Shown here piece after piece: positions 8,111 to 16,270 of a stretch of 64,000 nucleotides of DNA (positions are counted from its first letter, which is position 1; every line of letters begins with the position of its first letter). The notes under the pieces are model-generated. The model worked only from the letters and a program-made list of their open reading frames with translations, did no database searches and was not told the DNA's origin. Both the position numbers and the translations under genes were made by a program. Source of the stretch: Streptomyces spiramyceticus (GTDB lineage Bacteria > Actinomycetota > Actinomycetes > Streptomycetales > Streptomycetaceae). The stretch spans positions 1,315,001 through 1,379,000 of the forward strand of contig NZ_JARBAX010000001.1 in NCBI RefSeq assembly GCF_028807635.1. Direction: 5' to 3'.

Positions 8111-8587
8111 TCAGTCCAGGTCGATGTGCTCGCCGGCCGAGGGGCCCTCGGGGCCGTCGTCGCCGTCGTCCTTACGGCCTCCGGGGCGCCCGGGCCCGGA
8201 GGCTTCGCGGGTCCAGCGGCGCTCCTGGCCCTCGACCGCGGAGCGGTAGGCGGCGAGCAGTTCGTTGCCGGCCGCGGCGAGGTGGTCGAACACCTCCGGG
8301 TTGCGTTCGATGACCGGCTCGACGGCGGACTTCGCCTGGTTGATGAGCTGGCTGACCGTGCCCTGCGCGGCCATGCCGGGCAGCGACGACTGGAGCGACG
8401 AGACCTTGTCGGCGACCGCGTCGACGAGCTTGCGCAGCTCCTCCGCGGCCGAGCCGGGAGGCGCCCCCTGCCTGCTTCGGCGGCGGGCTTTCTCGGCGGC
8501 GAGGTCCTCGGCACATGCCTTCGCCCAGGCATCGGCGTCGGTGGCCTCGGCGGACTCGGGCCGAGGGCCCTCGGTGGCATCGCTCAT
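8111..8587 (-). CDS. Small soluble protein of unknown function (DUF5304-like)
   Basis: This 158-aa protein has a hydrophilic Ala/Arg/Glu-rich N-terminus, a central amphipathic helical region (about residues 45-120) and an acidic C-terminal tail ending HIDLD. No membrane segment or catalytic motif is seen. The ATG at 8587 is preceded by AGGAG at good spacing. It lies 57 nt upstream of glkA on the same strand. I recall a Streptomyces-specific family (DUF5304) of this appearance; function is unknown. Confidence 0.75.
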   Translation of the reverse strand: MSDATEGPRPESAEATDADAWAKACAEDLAAEKARRRSRQGAPPGSAAEELRKLVDAVADKVSSLQSSLPGMAAQGTVSQLINQAKSAVEPVIERNPEVFDHLAAAGNELLAAYRSAVEGQERRWTREASGPGRPGGRKDDGDDGPEGPSAGEHIDLD

Positions 8588-8675
8588 GGCGGACACTCCT
8601 GCGGCAGGGAGGCGGTTCCTACGGTACGTACGCCTCGTACGACCGACGTTACCCGAACGGCGGTACGGCATTCAC

Positions 8676-8832
8676 TGGAGTCCGCGTCCGGCCGGGGGTC
8701 CGGGGGTTGTCCCCGGGAGACACAGCCTGGAGTCCGCCTCACGAAGGAGGTTCGGTCAGCGGTCCGACCTGCTTGTCCGGCCGGGGGGCAGGGACTTGTC
8801 GGGGCTGTCCCCGGGAGACGCAGTCTGGCGTC
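8676..8832 (+). repeat. Duplicated GC-rich segment upstream of and inside the ArsA-like gene
   Basis: Two copies of a segment containing GTCCGGCCGGGGG, then TGTCCCCGGGAGAC, then CAG(C/T)CTGG lie at about 8686-8734 and 8775-8832. A shorter motif, CTGGAGTCCGC, is also repeated (8675 and 8728). The second copy lies within the last codons of the ArsA-like gene, so its C-terminal tail is repeat-derived. No protein-coding explanation for the first copy is apparent. Confidence 0.65.
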
Positions 8833-10075
8833 GCTGCCACAGCTGGGGGTCGGGCGTGAATCGGACGCGCAGGACGCCGTCGGTGAGGCCCGCGCCGGAG
8901 ACGGTGCAGCGGCGCAGGGCCGAGGGGAGGGTCAGGATGCGGCGGAACGGGCCCGCGTCGAGTACCAGTTCGTCACCCCTGCGGACGAGGCCGAGCTCTT
9001 CCTTGACGGCGCCCGGCAGGGGCAGGTGCCAGACGAGGACGCCGTCGTCCGCGATCCGGTCCTCCACGGGCCACGGGTCACGGGCGGGCCCGGCTTCCTC
9101 GACCGCCAGGTCATTGCCGTCGAAGTCCTCGGACGACGCGGACAGGGCGGACAGGGCTGCCAGGTCGTCCAAGCCGCGCGGGTCCCGGCCCAGGTGGCGG
9201 ACCTCGCGCAGCGTCGCCGCGGGCTGCCACTCGCCGGCCCACTCGGCCAGGCACTTCTGCTGCTGCGCGGCCAGCGTCGCGAGCCAGGTGTCCGGGGTGT
9301 CCTGCGGCAGCACCCGGTTCGCGGCGACGGTGTCGACGCTCAGGCCGAAGAGGGCCAGGCCGGTACGGGCGGTGCGCAGCGCGTCGGCTCCGGCGGGCCC
9401 CGGCTCGGCGACCAGTCGCACGGTCGTCGCGCTGTCGTCCAGCAGGGCCTGTACGGCGGCCAGTTCCGCGTCCCAGCGGGCAGCCGTCTCGTACAGCCAC
9501 TGTGCGGGCATCGGCACCCCGGCGAGCTGGGCGAGCATGGGGCGCAGTGCGCGGGCCGCCTGGCGTTCGGGCGGGAGCAGGCGACGCAGGTAGCGGCGCA
9601 GCTGTTCGGGGAGGGCGAGCGCGGCGAGGGTGTCGGGCAGCGGCGGCAGGTCGACGACCACGACGTCGTACGTCTGTGCCGCCTCGGGGCCCGCGCAGGC
9701 CCGCAGGGCGCGCAGCAGCGCGAACTGCTCGCTGCCGGGGAGCTCGGTCAGTTCCTCGCCGTCCAGCCGGTTCGCGCCGAGCAGGTCGAGCACGGATCCA
9801 GCGCGGTCCTGCAGGGACAGCAGCTCCCTGCGGAAGTGGGCGCCGGAGTCGATCCTCGCGGCCCACAGGCCGGACGCGGCCTCGACCGGCGCCGAGCCGG
9901 GGCCGGAGCCCGAGCCACTGCCGGTGGTTATGCCGAGCGCGGCGCCCAGCGTGTCCCCCCGGTCGGTGGAGAGCGCGAGGACGCGGTGCCCCCGCCGCGC
10001 GGCCGCGAGGGCGGTCGCGGCGGCGACGGTGGTGCGGCCCGCGCCGCCGGGGCCGGTGACGAGGACCGTACGCAT
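8756..10075 (-). CDS. ArsA/GET3-like P-loop ATPase with altered Walker A
   Basis: This 439-aa protein has the layout of anion-transporting ATPase (ArsA/GET3) relatives: N-terminal P-loop, helical middle and a C-terminal beta-rich segment similar to the small ArsA tail domain. The P-loop (residues 8-16) reads GPGGAGRTT. The invariant Lys of Walker A is Arg and the signature Lys of the deviant KGGVGKT motif is Pro, so ATP hydrolysis may be weak or lost. The Walker B-like strand VVVVDLPPLPDTLA retains the switch Asp. The last 20 residues come from a repeated DNA segment. The gene starts 7 nt after the START-like gene, so the two form an operon. Arsenite transport is unlikely; a regulatory or membrane-protein-handling role is possible. 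Confidence 0.8.
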   Translation of the reverse strand: MRTVLVTGPGGAGRTTVAAATALAAARRGHRVLALSTDRGDTLGAALGITTGSGSGSGPGSAPVEAASGLWAARIDSGAHFRRELLSLQDRAGSVLDLLGANRLDGEELTELPGSEQFALLRALRACAGPEAAQTYDVVVVDLPPLPDTLAALALPEQLRRYLRRLLPPERQAARALRPMLAQLAGVPMPAQWLYETAARWDAELAAVQALLDDSATTVRLVAEPGPAGADALRTARTGLALFGLSVDTVAANRVLPQDTPDTWLATLAAQQQKCLAEWAGEWQPAATLREVRHLGRDPRGLDDLAALSALSASSEDFDGNDLAVEEAGPARDPWPVEDRIADDGVLVWHLPLPGAVKEELGLVRRGDELVLDAGPFRRILTLPSALRRCTVSGAGLTDGVLRVRFTPDPQLWQRRQTASPGDSPDKSLPPGRTSRSDR

Positions 10076-10082
10076 CAGGGCA

Positions 10083-10532
10083 TCAGGCCTTCGGCTTGCT
10101 CTCGACGCGCTTCTTCAGACCGGCCAGGGCCCGGTCGATGATGACCTTCTCGGCCTTGCGCTTGATCATGCCGAGCATGGGGATCTTGACGTCGACGGTC
10201 AGCTGGTACGTGACCTCGGTGCGGTCGCCGTCGCCGAGCGGGGCGAGGCTGTACGAGCCGTCGAGGGCGCGCAGCATCTGGGACTTGACCAGCGTCCAGC
10301 TGACCTCGTTGTCACCGCTCCAGGTGTACGCGAGGGTGTGGTCGTCCTTGATGGCGCCGGCGTCCAGCAGCAGGCGTACCTGCTCGGCACGGCCCTTGGC
10401 GTCGGAGGCCAGTACCTCGGCCTCCTTCACCTCGCCGGTCCACTCGGGGTAGCGGGCGAAGTCGGCAATCACGCCCATCACGTCGGCCGGTGCCGCCTCG
10501 ATCGTGATGCTCGAGCTGGTGTGTTCCGCCAT
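10083..10532 (-). CDS. SRPBCC/START-like (polyketide cyclase/dehydrase-type) protein
   Basis: This 149-aa single-domain protein of the SRPBCC (Bet v1-like) fold has the typical start (SSITIEAAPADVMGVIADFARYPEWTGEV), the strand-rich centre and a long C-terminal helix ending in basic residues. The family binds hydrophobic ligands in a deep cavity. The ATG at 10532 follows GGAGGAG at 8 nt; an earlier in-frame ATG is less well supported. It is 7 nt upstream of the ArsA-like ATPase, and such pairs are common in actinobacteria. The ligand is unknown. Confidence 0.85.
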   Translation of the reverse strand: MAEHTSSSITIEAAPADVMGVIADFARYPEWTGEVKEAEVLASDAKGRAEQVRLLLDAGAIKDDHTLAYTWSGDNEVSWTLVKSQMLRALDGSYSLAPLGDGDRTEVTYQLTVDVKIPMLGMIKRKAEKVIIDRALAGLKKRVESKPKA

Positions 10533-10625
10533 CGCTGTGGCTCCTCCAGTGCGGTTCCGGTCAGGGGGCAGGTACTCAGGGGGCACTGTCCGCGTGAAGG
10601 CTACCGCGACCGGTCGGGCCGCCGA

Positions 10626-11387
10626 TCACCACTCCAGGGTCCAGGGGCGGCCGGTGGAGGCGAAGTGCCCGACATTCACGCACTCCGTCGCGCCGACGCG
10701 CATGCGGCGGGCCAGCGGCTGGTGGACGTGGCCGAAGAGGGCGTAGCGGGGGCGGGTGCGGTGGATCGCGTCGAGGAGGGCCCGGCTGCCGCGTTCGAAC
10801 CTGCGCGCCACGGTGTCGTACACGAGCTCGGGGACCTCGGGCGGGATGTGCGAGCACAGCACGTCCACCTCGCCCAGGGCCTCGACCTTGGCGGCGTACT
10901 CCGCGTCGTCGATCTCGTACGGCGTACGCATCGGGGTCCTGAGGCCGCCGCCGACGAAGCCGAAGACGCGGCCGCCGATCTCGACGCGCTCGCCGTCGAG
11001 GACGGTGGTGCCGGGGCCCGCGAAGTCCCGCCACAGGGTCGGCATGTCGACATTGCCGTACGTCGCGTACGTCGGCGTGGGGAAGGCGGCGAACAGTTCG
11101 GCGTACTGCTTGCGCACCGCCGCCTCCGTGGCGGCCGCCCTGTCGACGCCCGCCCACAGCCTGCGGCCCAGCTCGCGGGCCTCCTCGAAGCGGCGGGCGG
11201 TGCGCAGCTCGACGATCAGATCGGCGTTCTCGACGCCGAAGAGGTCGGGGAAGATGCCGCGCGAGTGGTCGGCGTAGTCGAGGAAGAGAACCAGGTCGCC
11301 GAGACAGATCAGCGCGTCCGCGCCGTCACCCGCCCTGGCCAGGTCCTTCGCGTTCCCGTGTACGTCGCTGACCACATGCACTCGCAT
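10626..11387 (-). CDS. Calcineurin-like metallophosphoesterase
   Basis: This 253-aa protein carries all five metallophosphoesterase blocks: SDVHGN, GDLVLF, GNVD, SHIPPE and GHVHQPL. It should be a two-metal phosphoesterase with no signal peptide, so cytoplasmic. The ATG at 11387 is used because the protein then starts directly at the first strand (MRVHVVSDVHG); extra upstream codons look non-coding. It is transcribed toward the SRPBCC gene with a 93-nt gap. The substrate is not inferable. Confidence 0.88.
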   Translation of the reverse strand: MRVHVVSDVHGNAKDLARAGDGADALICLGDLVLFLDYADHSRGIFPDLFGVENADLIVELRTARRFEEARELGRRLWAGVDRAAATEAAVRKQYAELFAAFPTPTYATYGNVDMPTLWRDFAGPGTTVLDGERVEIGGRVFGFVGGGLRTPMRTPYEIDDAEYAAKVEALGEVDVLCSHIPPEVPELVYDTVARRFERGSRALLDAIHRTRPRYALFGHVHQPLARRMRVGATECVNVGHFASTGRPWTLEW

Positions 11388-11664
11388 GGCGATCACCCTA
11401 GGGCGCCGCGTGCGCGGCGGGTAGAGGGGGCCGGACCTGCGGTTACTTTCGAGTCGATGCAAGGGTGGACTACTGTGCGCGGAGCACCGCCATGGCATGT
11501 GACGCAGCGAACATCTGGCCAGACCCCCCTATCCGGAACCGAGTACTGGTGGGTAACGTCCGGGCAGTCCAAACGTGCTCACCCCACTGAGCACCTGCCC
11601 GGTCTTGGACCGCAGCCGACGCGCACATCGACGTGGCGCCGGCGCCCGATGAGGAGCAGCAGTC

Positions 11665-13461
11665 TTGCGCGAGTTCAGCCTTCCGGCCCTGTACGAGGTC
11701 CCCACGGACGGCAACCTGACGGATCTCATCCGCCGCAATGCCACGCAGCACCCTGATGTGGCGGTCATGAGCCGCAAGGTCGGGGGTGTCTGGACGGATG
11801 TCACCGCCACCGAGTTCCTCGCCGAGGTCCGTGCCGCCGCCAGAGGCCTGATCGCCGCCGGCGTGCAGCCGGGCGACCGCGTCGCCCTGATGTCCCGTAC
11901 CCGTTACGAGTGGGTGCAGATGGACTTCGCGATCTGGAGCGCCGGCGCGGTGACTGTGCCGGTGTACGAGACAAGCTCCGCCGAACAGGTCCAGTGGATC
12001 CTGGGCGACTCCGGCGCCGTCGCCGTGATCGTCGAGAGCGGGGCGCACGCCGATGCGGTCGCGTCCGTACGGGACGGGCTGCCCGCCCTCCAGTACGTCT
12101 GGCAGATCGAGAAGGGCGCGGTCGCCGAGCTGGCCGAGACCGGCGCCGAGGTGTCGGAGGAGACGCTCGACGAGCGCAGCGCGAGCGCCAAGGCCGACGA
12201 CCCGGCGACGATCGTCTACACCTCGGGGACCACCGGCCGGCCCAAGGGCTGCGTGCTGTCCCACCGCAACTTCTTCGCGGAGTGCGGCAATCTGGTGGAG
12301 CGGCTCAAACCGCTGTTCCGCACCGGCGAGGATTCGGTGCTGCTGTTCCTGCCGGCGGCGCATGTCTTCGGGCGGATGACCGAGTTGGCGGCCGTACTGG
12401 CGCCGATCAGGCTCGGCTGCGTACCGGACATCAAGAACCTCACCGATGAGCTCGCCTCCTTCCGGCCGACGCTGGTCCTCGGCGTGCCGCGCGTCTTCGA
12501 GAAGGTGTACAACTCGGCGCGCGCCAAGGCGCAGGCGGACGGCAAGGGCAAGATCTTCGACAAGGCGGCGGACACGGCCATCGCGTACGGCCGCGCCATG
12601 GCCACGCCCGGCGGCCCTTCCCTGGGCCTCAAGCTCAAGCACAAGGTCTTCGACAAGCTGGTGTACAGCAAGCTGCGCGCCGTGCTCGGCGGACGCTGCA
12701 AGTTCGCGATCTCCGGCGGCGCCCCCCTGGGCGACCGGCTGGGCAACTTCTACAGCGGCATCGGCTTCACGGTGCTTGAGGGGTACGGCCTCACCGAGTC
12801 GTGCGCGGCCACCGCGTTCAACCCGTGGGACCGGCAGAAGATCGGCACGGTCGGTCAGCCGCTGCCGGGTTCCGTGGTGCGGATCGCGGACGACGGCGAG
12901 GTCCTGGTCCACGGCGAGCATGTCTTCAGCGGGTACTGGAACAACCAGGCGGCGACGGCCGAGGCGCTGGCCGACGGCTGGTTCCACACCGGTGACATAG
13001 GCACGCTCGACGAGGACGGCTACCTCGCGATCACCGGCCGCAAGAAGGAGATCATCGTCACGGCGGGCGGCAAGAACGTCGCCCCCGCGGTGATCGAGGA
13101 CCGCATCCGGGCGCACGCACTGGTCGCGGAGTGCATGGTGGTCGGCGACGGGCGGCCGTTCGTCGGCGCGCTGGTCACCCTCGACGAGGAGTTCCTGGCC
13201 CGCTGGGCGGCGGAGAACGGCAAGCCGGCCGGGTCGACCGCCGCGTCGCTGCGCGAGGACGCGGATCTCCTCGCGGTCATCCAGCAGGCGGTGAACGACG
13301 GCAACGCGGCGGTGTCCAAGGCGGAGTCGGTGCGGAAATTCCGCGTGCTGCCGAGCCAGTTCACCGAAGAGGCCGGGCACATCACGCCGTCGCTGAAGCT
13401 CAAGCGCAACGTCGTCGCGAAGGACTTCGCCGACGAGATCGAAGCGATCTACCGGGGCTGA
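11665..13461 (+). CDS. Long-chain fatty acid-CoA ligase (FadD15-type), TTG start
   Basis: This 598-aa adenylate-forming enzyme activates long-chain fatty acids to acyl-CoA. Motifs in order: the ATP-binding TIVYTSGTTGRPKG loop near residue 180, GYGLTES, the hinge region WFHTGDIG and the C-terminal catalytic-lysine region near SLKLKRN. The start is a TTG with GAGGAG 8 nt upstream; no better in-frame start is present. Its length and spacing resemble the mycobacterial FadD15 group rather than FAAL enzymes. A strong hairpin follows the stop and separates it from the convergent glycosyltransferase gene. Confidence 0.92.
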   Translation: MREFSLPALYEVPTDGNLTDLIRRNATQHPDVAVMSRKVGGVWTDVTATEFLAEVRAAARGLIAAGVQPGDRVALMSRTRYEWVQMDFAIWSAGAVTVPVYETSSAEQVQWILGDSGAVAVIVESGAHADAVASVRDGLPALQYVWQIEKGAVAELAETGAEVSEETLDERSASAKADDPATIVYTSGTTGRPKGCVLSHRNFFAECGNLVERLKPLFRTGEDSVLLFLPAAHVFGRMTELAAVLAPIRLGCVPDIKNLTDELASFRPTLVLGVPRVFEKVYNSARAKAQADGKGKIFDKAADTAIAYGRAMATPGGPSLGLKLKHKVFDKLVYSKLRAVLGGRCKFAISGGAPLGDRLGNFYSGIGFTVLEGYGLTESCAATAFNPWDRQKIGTVGQPLPGSVVRIADDGEVLVHGEHVFSGYWNNQAATAEALADGWFHTGDIGTLDEDGYLAITGRKKEIIVTAGGKNVAPAVIEDRIRAHALVAECMVVGDGRPFVGALVTLDEEFLARWAAENGKPAGSTAASLREDADLLAVIQQAVNDGNAAVSKAESVRKFRVLPSQFTEEAGHITPSLKLKRNVVAKDFADEIEAIYRG

Positions 13462-13474
13462 TACGGACTGACAT

Positions 13475-13503
13475 CGGTGGAGCCCGGAAGACGGGCTCCA
13501 CCG
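13475..13503. terminator. Bidirectional terminator hairpin
   Basis: A perfect 12-bp inverted repeat, CGGTGGAGCCCG with its complement, surrounds a GAAGA loop. It lies between the convergent acyl-CoA ligase and PimB-like genes. Confidence 0.75.
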
Positions 13504-13519
13504 GTGACGTACAGAAGAT

Positions 13520-14674
13520 TCAGAGAAGCGCCTTCAGCTTCTCCGCGAGCAGGTCCCAGCGCCACTTCTCCTCGACCCAGTCCCGCCCGCGCTCCCCCAT
13601 CCGCCGCCGCAGCTCCGGATCCTGGAGCAGCGTGACGATCCGGTCCGCCGACTCGTCGGCAGCGACTGCCGCAGGCCCACCGCGCACCACCCACCCCGTC
13701 TCCCCGTCCAGTACGGCGTCGGGCGCCCCGCCCGAGTCACCCGCCACGACGGGCAGCCCGGTCGCCGACGCCTCCAGGTAGACGATGCCGAGCCCCTCGA
13801 CGTCGAGCCCGCCCCGGCGCGTACGGCACGGCATGGCGAAGACGTCACCGGCACCGAAGTGGGCCGGCAGCTCCTCCCACGGCACAGGACCGGTGAAACG
13901 TACGGAGTCCGTGACGCGGGTCTCGGCGGCCAGCTTCTTCAGTTCCTTGGCGTACGGGCCGCCGCCCACTATCAGCAGCACCGCGTCCGGCACCTCGCGC
14001 AGTATCCGGGGCATCGCCAGGATCAGCGTGTCCTGGCCCTTGCGCGGTACCAGACGGGACACGCACACGACCACGGGCCGGTCGGGCAGCCCGAGCCGCT
14101 CACGGACGGCGTCGCCGCCCGAGGCGGGGTGGAAGGTCTTCTCGTTGACGCCGGGCGGCAGTTGGACCATGCGCGCGGCGGCTTCGGGCGTGAGCGCGGC
14201 GGCTATCCGTGAGCGCGTGTACTCACCGAGATAGGTGATCGTGTCCGTACCCTCGCCGATCCTGCGGAGCAGCTGACGGGCGGCGGGCAGCTGGGCCCAG
14301 CCCGCCTCGTGACCGTGCGTGGTGGCGACGATCCGCGTCGCGCCCGCCTTGCGCAGTGCCGGGGCCATCAGCCCGAGCGGCGCCGCCGCCCCGAACCACA
14401 CGGACGTACAGCCGTGCTCGCGCAGCAGCCCGGCCGCGCGCCGCGTGACGCGCGGGGTCGGCAGCAGCATCGTCGTCGGGTCGCGTACGACGGTGAACGG
14501 CTGCTCGGCGTCGAACGCGGCCGTGGCGGCGGCACCCTCGGCGCCCCGCTTCCACGTGGAGGCGTAGACGACGAGCTGCTCGGGGTCCAGGCGGAGCGCC
14601 ATGTTGTGCAGAAATGCCTGGATGCCGCCGGGACGGGGCGGAAAGTCATTGGTCACGATCAGGGTCTTGTGCAT
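13520..14674 (-). CDS. GT4 glycosyltransferase, PimB'-like mannosyltransferase
   Basis: This 384-aa GT-B enzyme has the N-terminal acceptor domain (TLIVTNDFPPRPGGIQ) and the C-terminal nucleotide-sugar domain with VSRLVPRKGQDTL, GGGPY and the retaining GT4 motif EGLGIVYLEASATGLPVV followed by GDSGGAPDAV. This combination resembles actinobacterial PimB', which adds the second mannose to phosphatidylinositol mannoside from GDP-mannose at the inner membrane face. The start is placed at the ATG beginning MHKTLIVTNDF; the frame is open far upstream but overlaps the divergent GT87 gene. No good ribosome site is visible. Acceptor identity is inferred; other lipid mannosyltransferases are possible. 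Confidence 0.82.
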   Translation of the reverse strand: MHKTLIVTNDFPPRPGGIQAFLHNMALRLDPEQLVVYASTWKRGAEGAAATAAFDAEQPFTVVRDPTTMLLPTPRVTRRAAGLLREHGCTSVWFGAAAPLGLMAPALRKAGATRIVATTHGHEAGWAQLPAARQLLRRIGEGTDTITYLGEYTRSRIAAALTPEAAARMVQLPPGVNEKTFHPASGGDAVRERLGLPDRPVVVCVSRLVPRKGQDTLILAMPRILREVPDAVLLIVGGGPYAKELKKLAAETRVTDSVRFTGPVPWEELPAHFGAGDVFAMPCRTRRGGLDVEGLGIVYLEASATGLPVVAGDSGGAPDAVLDGETGWVVRGGPAAVAADESADRIVTLLQDPELRRRMGERGRDWVEEKWRWDLLAEKLKALL

Positions 14675-14773
14675 CGCCGCCGACAGTACCGAACGGCCCC
14701 GCTTCTTGGCTCTGGCGCATCCCCGCCCGGCATCATGTCTCCCGCACCCCTGCGCGAAACGGACGAGGTGGTC

Positions 14774-16033
14774 ATGGCGGGCACTGGCGAAGCCGGCGGT
14801 ACAAGGCGCCCTGTCGCGCTGTGGGTTGTCACCCGGACCGTGCTGCTGCTGTGTGTCTTCAAGGTGTTCACCGTGCCGGGTCCCGACGTCACGAGCGACG
14901 TCTCGGTGATCTATCAGGGCTGGTACGAGGTGCTCCGGACCGGCACCTTCCCGCTGGACGACATCACCTGGCAGTACCCGCCCGCCGCCGCCCTCGCGCT
15001 CCTCTCCCCCGCCCTGCTGCCCTTCCTCGGCTACACGTCGGCCTTCTTCGTGCTGGCCTTCCTCGCGGACACCGTCGTCATGGGTCTGCTGCTGTACGCC
15101 GGACGACGCCCCGGCAAGCGGCTCGCGGGGGCGTGGGTGTGGGTGGCGGGGGTGCCGCTGCTCGGCCCGACGGCGTACGCCAGGTACGACGTGATGGTCA
15201 CGGCGGTCGCCGTCGCGGCCCTGCTGGCCGGGGCCCGCAGGCCGCGCGTGCTGGGGGCGCTGGCGGCCTTCGGGGCGCTCCTGAAGGTGTGGCCGCTGCT
15301 GCTGCTCGTCGGGGCGCCACGCGGGCGCAGGGCGCGGTCCGCGGGCATGGCGGCAGCCGCGGGGCTCGCGGGCCTGATGGTGCTGTTCTGCGCCACGATG
15401 CCGGGGGCGCTGGCCTTCCTGACCTTCCAACGCGAGCGGGGCACGGAGATCGAGTCGCTCGGCGCGCTCGTCTTCCATGCCGCCCGGCACTTCGGCTGGC
15501 GGGGGCAGGTGCTGCTCAACTACGGCTCCGTGGAGTTCCTCGGCCCGTACGTCCCGGTGGTCAGCACGGCTGCGATGGCGCTGACGGCGCTGGCTTTCGG
15601 CTGGCTGCTGCTGTGGCGGGTCAGGGCGGTCGAGTTCGCGGCGTCGACGCCGTGCGATGCGGCTTTCGCCGCGCTCCTGCTGTTCACGACCACCAGCCGG
15701 GTGATCAGCCCGCAGTACATGCTGTGGCTGGTCGGCCTTGCCGCCGTATGTCTGGTCTTCCGGGGCAGCCGGATGGGCGCTCCGGCGCGGCTGGTGCTCG
15801 CCGCGACCGGTGTCACCTTCCTGGAGTTCCCGATCTGGTTCTCGCACGTGGTGAGCAGTGACTGGCTGGGGGTGCTGCTGCTGACCGTACGCAATGGGCT
15901 GCTGGTCGCCGCGACGCTGATGGCCTGCCGCCGACTGTGGCAGCAGACGGTCTCGGGTCCGCGTGCCCGGGCGCAGCGGCCGCTCCCGGCGCAGCGTGCG
16001 GCGGACACGGAGCGGGAGCTGCTGGCGTCGTAG
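14774..16033 (+). CDS. Polytopic GT87-family (DUF2029) mannosyltransferase
   Basis: This 419-aa membrane protein has about ten hydrophobic segments and a GT-C type arrangement: an early extracytoplasmic loop with acidic residues (VPGPDVTSDVSVIYQGWY) and the TWQYPP motif, as in polyprenyl-phosphate-mannose-dependent GT87 enzymes such as PimE. The ATG at 14774 follows GAGG at 5 nt and is preferred to an ATG 39 nt upstream. It is divergent from the PimB-like gene with a 99-nt gap, so both may act on the same glycolipid pathway: PimB at the cytoplasmic face, this enzyme on the outer face. That coupling is inferred. Confidence 0.82.
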   Translation: MAGTGEAGGTRRPVALWVVTRTVLLLCVFKVFTVPGPDVTSDVSVIYQGWYEVLRTGTFPLDDITWQYPPAAALALLSPALLPFLGYTSAFFVLAFLADTVVMGLLLYAGRRPGKRLAGAWVWVAGVPLLGPTAYARYDVMVTAVAVAALLAGARRPRVLGALAAFGALLKVWPLLLLVGAPRGRRARSAGMAAAAGLAGLMVLFCATMPGALAFLTFQRERGTEIESLGALVFHAARHFGWRGQVLLNYGSVEFLGPYVPVVSTAAMALTALAFGWLLLWRVRAVEFAASTPCDAAFAALLLFTTTSRVISPQYMLWLVGLAAVCLVFRGSRMGAPARLVLAATGVTFLEFPIWFSHVVSSDWLGVLLLTVRNGLLVAATLMACRRLWQQTVSGPRARAQRPLPAQRAADTERELLAS

Positions 16034-16137
16034 GGGGGGTGGGCGCGGGTGCGGGCGCGGGTGCCGGTGCGGGTGCCTGCGGCCGCTGTTCCCCTACCCG
16101 CCCCTTCCCGAACTGGGGCTCCGCCCCAGACCCCGCT

Positions 16138-16222
16138 CCTCAAACGCCGGAGAGGCTGAAAATGCCCGGGGTCTGGGGGCTTGCCCCACGCGGCGGAGCC
16201 GTAAATGTCACACCCGGGAAGG
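16138..16222 (+). repeat. Modular intergenic repeat, copy A
   Basis: The 237-bp gap 16034-16270 carries a low-complexity GGTGCGGGCGCGGGTGCC-type start, the motif CTCAAACGCCGGAGAGGCTG (from 16138) and the motif GCGGCGGAGCCGTAAATGTC (from 16190). Near-identical forms of both modules recur at 54265-54322. These resemble a dispersed intergenic repeat I recall from many Streptomyces genomes. No gene is seen in the gap. Confidence 0.7.
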
Positions 16223-16270
16223 AGCAGCGTGGGGAAAGAAGCTCCGCCGGCCGGTCACACCCAAGCCGTC

